Assembly: GCA_013396655.1 (NCBI GenBank)
Contig: WBMV01002658.1
Location: 24,409 to 88,408, forward strand
Reading direction: 5' to 3'
DNA: 64,000 nucleotides
DNA from: Campylorhamphus procurvoides
Lineage: Eukaryota > Chordata > Aves > Passeriformes > Dendrocolaptidae
Part shown: in pieces, positions 54,401 to 63,400 of the stretch
Numbering within the stretch: position 1 is the stretch's first letter
Layout: each line of letters opens with the position of its first letter
Translations under genes and position numbers: made by a program
Notes under the pieces: generated by a model
Told to the model about the DNA's origin: nothing
Database searches by the model: none
The model's input: only the letters and a program-made list of their open reading frames with translations

Positions 54401-57400
54401 TCACCCACCACCAGCCGACGGCTTTTGCCTTCTGATTCCACCTTGAACTTCTTGCTGGGGCTGATCAGCTTCCCCTCCTTGTACCACTTCACCTCAGTCT
54501 TCTCCTGGGCCACCTCACAGCTCAGCGTGGCATCTTCTGAGAGCGCAGCCTTCACCTCCTTCTGCACCTTCTCCTTGCTGGTGAACACAACTTCTGGCTC
54601 TGAAAAGAGAGAGAAATGCAGAGTTTCTCCAAAATGGGATGTTGCCCAAACCCTTTATGGTGGTAACCCTGGAAATCCACCTCTCACTTGACAATGCACA
54701 CCTAAATCCATCAGAAGGACATGCAAACGTTTGCTGGTGGGGTTTTTATGGCGGTTTTAGTCTGTTTGGGTTTTTTTAGCAGCAGTAACCTGGAAGAACC
54801 TCCAAAAGGTTCACAGGAGCATTGTCTGGCAGGGTCCACATTTTGGGTGAAGTTGAGTGCAAAGTAAGAAATGTTTAGAGGAAGGAGCAGTCCCAGGCTG
54901 CATCACAGTCCCATAAAATTGATTCCTTTGGTTCTCAGGAGCTGCTTAGGTAAGAGAAAGGTGTTAGACCAAGACTGACATGTCCAGGACTATTATTAGC
55001 TCTCAGTGGGACCTTGAGAAGAGCTCGGCTCTTCTTCCACCCAAATGGTGAAATCCCTGGGTTCTCCAGAAGACACATCAGTCATACCCCTTGGAAGAGG
55101 ATCAGGAGGCTGTGAGGGAGTTGGGAAGCTGAATCCATTCTACCTCTCCACAGCCCCAGCAGGATGATGTATCTGGGCTGAGTCTCCACAACACCTCTCC
55201 CCAGTTGTCCTTTAGCTGCCACCTTAAGGACCTTCACATGGATCAAGCCCTGCTGCCACATCCTCCCTTCAGGCTGAAATGAGCCCTTCCAAGGGAAATA
55301 AAACACTTGGGCAGACACCCAACCTCTCTCCACCATGACCCTGCACTGAGAACGAGCTGTGGTGCAGATTTCTTCTCATTGCACCACCGTGTGAGGGAGG
55401 AGATGTACAATCAGGACTTTTCCTACAGAGATGGGTCACTTCCAAGGTCTTCCAAGGATCCCTGGCTTAAGGATTTGCAATGTTTTACACAGAATATATG
55501 AAGGTAATGTATTTGTAACTTTTTGCCTCATTTCCACATCAGAACGAGGCCACCCCAATGATATTCTCCAAAAATTTGAAGCATAACGTGAAAAAGCCTT
55601 GAAAAACAGTATTAATTTGTACAAATACCCTAGAAATAGGAATGATGGGCCAAAGAGTCTTCTCCTACCTGTGACCTGGATCTTGAAGGTGAGTTTCTGG
55701 CCAGCAGCCTCACAGCTGTACTCCCCAGCATCTTTCTTCTCCACCTCACCCACCACCAGCCGACGGCATTTGCCTTCTGATTCCACCTTGAACTTCTTGC
55801 TGGAGGTGATCAGCTTCCCCTCCTTGTACCACTTCACCTCAGTCTTCTCCTGGGCCACCTCACAGCTCAGCGTGGTGTCCTCCTTCAGCACTGCCTTCAC
55901 CTCCCTTTGCACTTTGTCCCTGTGTTGGAACGCGTCGTCTGCAAGGTTGGAAAGAAGGGGGGGGAAAAGAAATAGGAGAAAACCCATGAAAATGAAAACT
56001 TTGCCTCCAAGATGACGTGGTGTTGGGTTTTCCATGGGACACCACCTGGTAGATCAGAGCTTAAATAAATCAGCTGCAAAATGCCAAAGGCTGGAGGGTC
56101 AGAGTTAAGGAAATTCTCCACGAAGCACTGCAGGAACAATTTGATTGCAGGTAGCACAGTTTGCAGCTCCTGCTCATTTGGGCAGACAGAACTGCCATGC
56201 CTGATCTCCAGGCTGACTCCAGCTTTCCTGGAGACCTTCTGGAGGGTCTCTCCCTGCAGGCCAAGCAGGATGGACTCTCTTGGGAAAGCAGGGCATGTTT
56301 TGTTCACTAGCAGAGAAGTCTGGGCTGCAGAGTCACAGTCAACAGGACAGGATCCTTCTCTTGTCGGTGCTCACCCCATGTTTGGGGCCAAGAAATACTT
56401 AGGAAAAAATCAATAAGGGTTAAAAATAATGGTTATAAAATCAATAAGGGTTATATAAGGGAAAAAATCGATAAGGGTTATCAATAAGGGTTCTCTGCAC
56501 AACATCAGAGAACCTTCACAGACATTTATATGGAGTTGTGTCCTTATGGAATAGCATCATTTCCCACATATATTCTACAGAACTGATGCTACTGACAGTA
56601 CCAAATCACAGCCAGAAAGTAATTTAGGTTAGGAGTGATTTCTGGGGCCATCCAGTCCCACTTCCTCTCTGAGAGCAGAAGAAATTACACCAAGTTTTTC
56701 ACAGTCACAGCCCTCTGAGTTCTGAGTATCTCCATCAATGGAGATCCCACAACCTCAGGGCTCCTCTTCCACAGTTTCACCACCCTCATGGTGCAAATTG
56801 TTCCTAATACCTTTTCAGAACCTCCCATACAAGTTCCACCTTGTATATTTTATTTCTCCTCCTATCACCGTGGATCTTTGAGAAGACAGAGCTGTGGACT
56901 CCATATCCTCTTATTAAGCAGATTTTAGGCAGCAATTAAAACTCCCTTTTGCCTCCTCTTCTCATCTGCAGGTTGAACAAACCCAGTTCTCTCAACCTCT
57001 CCTCATATGACATGTGCTCCAGGCCCCTAATCATCATCTTGGTCACCTCCACTGGAGCCATGCCAGTGGCATCTTGGATTTCCAGATGGAACAGCTGCCA
57101 GATACTCCAATCACACAGGCACTGAATTAAGAACAGTAATTTGATTTTAGGCTTGGTTTTCATAAATTCCAAGGACACAATTTGAGAAGCTGCTCATGGG
57201 AAACAACACTGGAGATGGGGATCCTTGTATGATACAGTGACTAGAGGAATTAAAATTAAAAATCTCTGTAATGCACTTATTTGGAATTATCAAACCTGTG
57301 TGAATTACGGGAACTGGTTCATGAAGAGCCTATCAACAATTTATTCAATGCTCAGTGTGGAACCTGAAGTGTTCAGTGTCCCCACTGAAGTCTTCAGGAT

Positions 57401-60400
57401 TTATACCTTCCCCAGCAGAAGAACAGAAAGGAAAGTATTACGAAGATCAGCAAAAAAAAAAGAAAAAAAATATATATAACTGGTGTCCCTGCCCATGGCA
57501 GGGGGTGGAAGGGGATGATCTTGACGGTGTCTTCCAACCCATTCTGGGACTCTGTGATGCACAAGGAGGCTGAGGGAGGGACCCCTAAGCTCACATTTAT
57601 GCTCCATCCCAGGTAATTCTCTTCAGTGAGAGCTTCCAGTTCTCCAATTTTCCTCAGAGGTGTGAAACCTCTTGATACCCCTGCTCAGGTGTATCCTTAA
57701 TCAACAGCAAGGGGATAAAAAAGATGATCTGGGGTTAAAACAAGAGGTCCAGAAGATCCATTTTCCAGCTCTGGTCCTACAGCACCCTTCCTTGGCAGTC
57801 TTGAAGGAGGACCTAAATGAATCCCACACTGAAGCCCCAATGTCTTATGAATATGACTGCTTTTCAGAAGCCCTAAAAGCAGGTCAGTCTTCGGGGTTTC
57901 ACCCAAAAGTCTTGTGAACCCTTCCATTATTGCTGTCAAGAGCTTTCCTCTCTCACTCAGCTGCACAAAGAAAATTGCCCAGAGCTCTTCAGTGCCTGCT
58001 GCATCCGAAGGGAAAATGTCTCCTGATCCCACATGTGAAGATCCTTCCACAGGAAGATAAAAGGGCCTTCAAGCAGTGTGAGAAGATCCTCTTCCAATTT
58101 CTGCCCCTCGCAGTTGGATTTATAATCTGCTGCAGTTTTTCTAAGAGGTTTTGTTATCAAATGCATTCCTTGTTTGAAATGAAAACAACAGCCTTGTTCT
58201 TACCCTGCCCTATCCCCACAACCTGCACAGGGCTGTGGAAATAAAAAGCCACGTGGGATGAGCATCACCACAGCTTTATCTGGCACAGAGAAGGGTTGCC
58301 AAACCCAGAGGACAATGAGGCAGGTTTGTCTCCAGTTTCCTCGCAGGGTCATCCCCCAGCCATGTGTGTCACAGGATGCACACGGGGCACGGAGAGCAGA
58401 GTGAAACCCAATAATTGGTACCTCAACAAGGCTCACAGGTGCCAGTCACATGAGTGCCAGTGCTGTCACATCATGGCATACCAGGGCATGGCCACCCCCA
58501 AAACACCTCCAGCATAGAAGGGACTTTGATGGCATTCAGAGCAGGGTCCAAACCTGTGACCAGCGGCACAGGCTGGGAAAATGCCATGTCTTCTAAAAAG
58601 ACATGGTTAGATCCTTATGCTGGGTGAAGGCCCTTGAAAGAAAGGGCAAATCTTTGCACCAAATCCAATTGTATTGCCCCACATCACTGGGGTGGGCTTT
58701 TAATTGATGTGCTTTTAACTGGAGGCTTCTGTGGGGTTTCCTTCTGGCCCACAGCCAGACAAGAAAGACCTACATCAAATTTAGCTATCGTTCCCTCAAA
58801 ACAGTGTCCAGCAGGACAGAAGGAAGGAAGATGAGAATGGAAGCAATGGGTGAATTTTCCACAAAAATAACTGGCAGCAAGGTCAGGGATGGGCACACTG
58901 ATGATCCACCAGCACACACAAACTTCTGGACACTGATCTGAACAGGCACTTGAACATGCATGTGTGGTGCAATTCCACATGAAGTCCTCTTGACAAAACT
59001 CAGCCAAGCCACATCTCTCGTAGAGATGTGACAGAAAAACTCTGTCCCAGCAGAGACAGAAACTGCAAATTCTTAGAGAGGAACTACAAGACCTTAAAGA
59101 GTGCAAGGATTATTGTGAGCTCATGTGATAACACAATCCCTCACCTGCAACGTGGATCCTGAAGGTGAGTTTCTGGCCAGCAGCCTCACAGCTGTACTCC
59201 CCAGCATCTTTCTTCTCCACCTCGCCCACCACCAGCCGACGGCTTTTGCCTTCTGATTCCACCTTGAACTTCTTGCTGGAGGTGATCAGCTTCCCTTCCT
59301 TGTACCACTTCACATCAGTCTTCTCCTGGGCCACCTCACAGCTCAGCGTGGCATCTTCTGAGAGCGCAGCCTTCACCTCCTTCTGCACCTTCTCCTTTTT
59401 GATGAAAGCATCTTCTGCCTCTGAAACAGGCAAATATCAGGGAAAATATACGTAAGAAATAAATAACATGAGACAAGAAGATATTACATGTGGTTGGTGT
59501 AGGTGCTCTACAGGATCTTGGGCTTGGCTGTGCTGGGTTAACCAGTGGACATGGTGATCTTAAAAGGCTTTTCCAACCTAAATAATCCTACAATAATTTC
59601 TTGTAAGTAACATAGCTTGGCTGTTCCTATCATGGACAACAACGCACCATCAAAATATAGTCCATGTAATTATCAAACCTCTCTGATTCAGCTTCATGAA
59701 CAGCTCAAGCATCTCATTTTCAAATTTCTTGTAGTGAAGGCAAAGACAAAATTCCTCCATTGTGTCTTTATGATATTTCCCCTCCCCATATTTGGAAGGA
59801 GCCAAATACAGCACAATTCCCATCTGCCACCTCCATTATCATAGGATTTACAGGATTTTACCAGGTATTTTAGGTTAAGGCTGGTTGTTTCTTAGAAAAT
59901 ATCCTGTAACCCAATCCCAAAGAAATGACAAAGACACAATTCTTAATAGGGAAAGGACCTGACCTAGATTACGAGTAGCCTATAAAATTTGGAGGGTATT
60001 TTTATTTCCTCAAAAGTCCCTCATTTTTTCAGCAAACTGGCCATAGAGGATCTTTATTTGATATTCAACACAAGCAACAAGAATGAAGGGTTTAAAATCA
60101 CTTTCTTCCATGGCATCACTTAGAACTTCCATCTCAACGAGTGGAGTTGGCATCAAAAGAATATCTTGTGTATTTAGTAGTTAATTAAGTATATATTTAT
60201 ATATAAAATTCTACTACCTCCTTACTAAGCAGCACTGACTGACAAACTGCATCTTTCATTCATAAATAATTATTTAACCTGGTTTTCCTTTTACCAGCAA
60301 TTGGTGTGGTCACTGTCAGCTTTTATATTAATGTGCCTTTGAGATGTGAAAGGACAAAGGAACCCTAAATAAATAGGATACCACAACTTTTCCCACTGAT

Positions 60401-63400
60401 TTTCCAGAAGAAATAACTGCACTAAAAGTGTAACAATTTCTGGTGGGCCCTACACGATGGACATCACCCAGCAAAAATCATCTTGCTCAGGTGGGACATC
60501 AGGAGGAATTTCTGGCTGGAAAGGGTGGTCAGACCTTGGAATGGGCTGCCCAGGGAGGGTTGGAGTGCCCAGCCCTGGAGGTGCCCAAGGAAGGATTGGA
60601 CTGGCACAGGTGGGCATTGGGCACAGGGTGGGCTCTGTAGGCTGGGAGGGCTTTTCCACGCTCAGTGATCCTGGGATTCCATGACCTGGAAAGCTCTTGG
60701 TCCTCCCTGGCATAACCAGTGCTCTCTGCAGCCTCCCAGGGCCACCCTTTCCTCCCCTTGGTGACTCTCCCTTCCACTCCCCATCTCATCATGCCTGTGC
60801 TCTGAGTGGCAGCAGCTGCCTGGGAGGGTGAGGAGAAGGGGTGAGGTCAGCTCAGGTTCCTCCACTGCTGACCATGGCACTGGAGCCACATCACAGCCTT
60901 GCTATGAACATTGCACAGCCCATGGAAAGGGAGATGATGCCCTGCAGGGAGCAAATCAGAGCAGGAATCCAGCTTGGAGGCTCTAAATTTGAGCCCCTGT
61001 GTTTACATTGGCTGTAGAAAGGGTGTGAGGAGGTGTCATTGTCATTTAGGAGGCACATGGCCTGTGCTGGGTGATGTAAAACCCCTCAAAGGCACATGTC
61101 AGCTGCGTTTTGGCACCTGAAAGTGCTCAGCCACGCACCAAGGTCTGCGTTAAAAACCGGTTTCAAAACCCAAAGTATTTCAATATTCATTCACAGCTTG
61201 GGTTTGGAATGTGCAGGGTGCACTAAACGAGTTACACACCAGGCTGTGTCCATGGATGCTGCATGGAAAATGTCAGCTTAGCAGGGCAGGAATATTCCAG
61301 CCCCATCCTCTTCATTCTTGAGCTTTAATGTAAATGATTTTTATTGAGAGGAAATGGGATTAAAACTTTTATTCAGCTCCCAAAGTGATTTAAATGGCAA
61401 TTTGTCTTATAAACTTCTTTTAAAGTTCACCAAGTATTCAGTGCAGATGACACTTCCAACCTCAGCTGGAAGTGGTCAGTGAAGTTTCAGTGGAAATGAG
61501 GAACCTATTTTTGGGACACGGAGCTTTCTCCAGTGTCAAATATGGATTTCCCTGCATACCATGAATCTCGAAACCATGAGATTTCACAACCAGCTCTTTT
61601 CCTATGCGTCCAACCCACTCCCAAGGTGTGCGGTACCCGGTTCTTTTCATAATAAACCTCCAAAAAAGTCACAGCTGCACCCTAAAACCCAACACTGAGC
61701 GTGTAACCTTCAACCTACCCTTAGCTTTGTGCTCCCAGCAGAGCCCAGGAACCCCGAGAACCTTTCCAAGTGCGAGGGGAACGGGATAAATTAAGACCCA
61801 GAAAAGGCGCCGCACTTCGGGATAACACAGTAAGAGGAGGATCTCTATCACCCAAGGGCCAACCACCCAGAGTACTCATAATCCCTGCTGACTTTCACAC
61901 CGGCTCGTTTTGCAGCCAATGCTAGGATGGCATGTCACGCTACAGCTGTCCCCATGAGGGATGCAGAAAGGGGAGCCAGACAAGAGCTCCACTTAGGGCA
62001 CAGGGGCGGGTGTTGCGTTACCCGGCGCCGACAGAGACTCATCCAGTATGAGGGAGAGCTCAGAACCTTTGCTTTCTGAGACACACAGCTAAGAATAGCC
62101 CTCAGGGGCAGGGTTGAGTGGAAAAGCATGGAATTTCTGTGGTTTTGGACTACATGCAATAGTGTATGGATCAGTGGTAGAGAATGAACCCGGTTCGTAT
62201 CAGTTTTGCCCAGAGAAGCTGTGGCTGCCCCATCCCTGGGAGTGTCCAAGGTTGGATGGGGCTTGGAGCAATCTGGTCCAGTGGAAGGGGTCCCTGCCCA
62301 TGGTAGGGGGGCTGGAACTGGGTTATCTTTAAGGTCAATTCCTACCCAAACCATTCGAGGTTTCTACGATGGTCTTTCTATCACTGTCCATGTTGAATTT
62401 TCTCTGGAAGACGCCTCTCAAATCCATCCTTCCTGTAAGTCACCATTGACTGAAACTGGCAGCTCCCTCAGCCAAAAGGATGAGCTGCACAATTCATGGA
62501 AAAGAGCCCCAAGTCACATCCCAGGTGCCCCATACAGGGTGGAGTCCATAGACTCCCAACAGAGTTGCTCTTCTACACAGCTGATAAAGACCAGATTTCT
62601 GCCAATACCATGGTTGCAAGGTCTTTGGTGCTGTAAGAAAGCAGAGGAGAAAAGATCTTCCCTGCTCTGATCAGCTCTGGGTATGAGACAAGAATTATAA
62701 TGTCAACAAAGAGGGATTTGGGTGCAAAGACAGTGGAGTGTTATGAATATTATTTATTTAAAAAAAAACAAAATCAAACTCTTTCTTATCATCCCATTCA
62801 GAAATGATGACTCAGAATGCAGCTGATGTCCACGGCTGCCCAGAGCCGGAAATAAAATTTACCAGACCTCTTGTAAAACATACTGAGGCCAAAGAAATCC
62901 TTGACTCGTTTAGGTTGGAAAACACCTGGAAGATCATCGAGTCCAACAGTTAATACTGCACTGCCAGGACCACCACTAAACCATGTCCCCAAGTGCTACA
63001 TCTACAGGCCTTTTAAACCCCTCCAGGGATGGTGACCCCACCACTGCCCTGGGCAGCCTGATCCAATACCTGACAACCCTTTTGGTGAGGAATTCTTTTC
63101 TAATACCCAACCTAGACCTCCCCTGGTGCAACTTGAAGCCGTTTGCTCTTGTGCCATCACTTGCCAAAAAAAAAGAGGGGAAAAAACCAGTGACCTTCAT
63201 GGAAGAATGTCCATAACAGGAGGAGAAACACCAGTACTGATGACCAAACTGGTAGGGGTCCTTGAACACAGTGCCTGCTAATGAGAAGTCTGTTCACTTT
63301 GTCTCAGCCTAAGGAGACATTCAGGGAGCTGAGGAGCTGATTAGGAAGGACTGGAAGGGACCTCTGGAGATCATCCAGTCCAACCCCCTGCCAAGGCAGG

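Noticed and set aside
61462..61650. Short minus-strand open frame in the M1-M2 intron that might be retroviral
   Set aside because: No motif of a known viral protein family could be identified; only the base composition is unusual, so it is reported as an open question instead.
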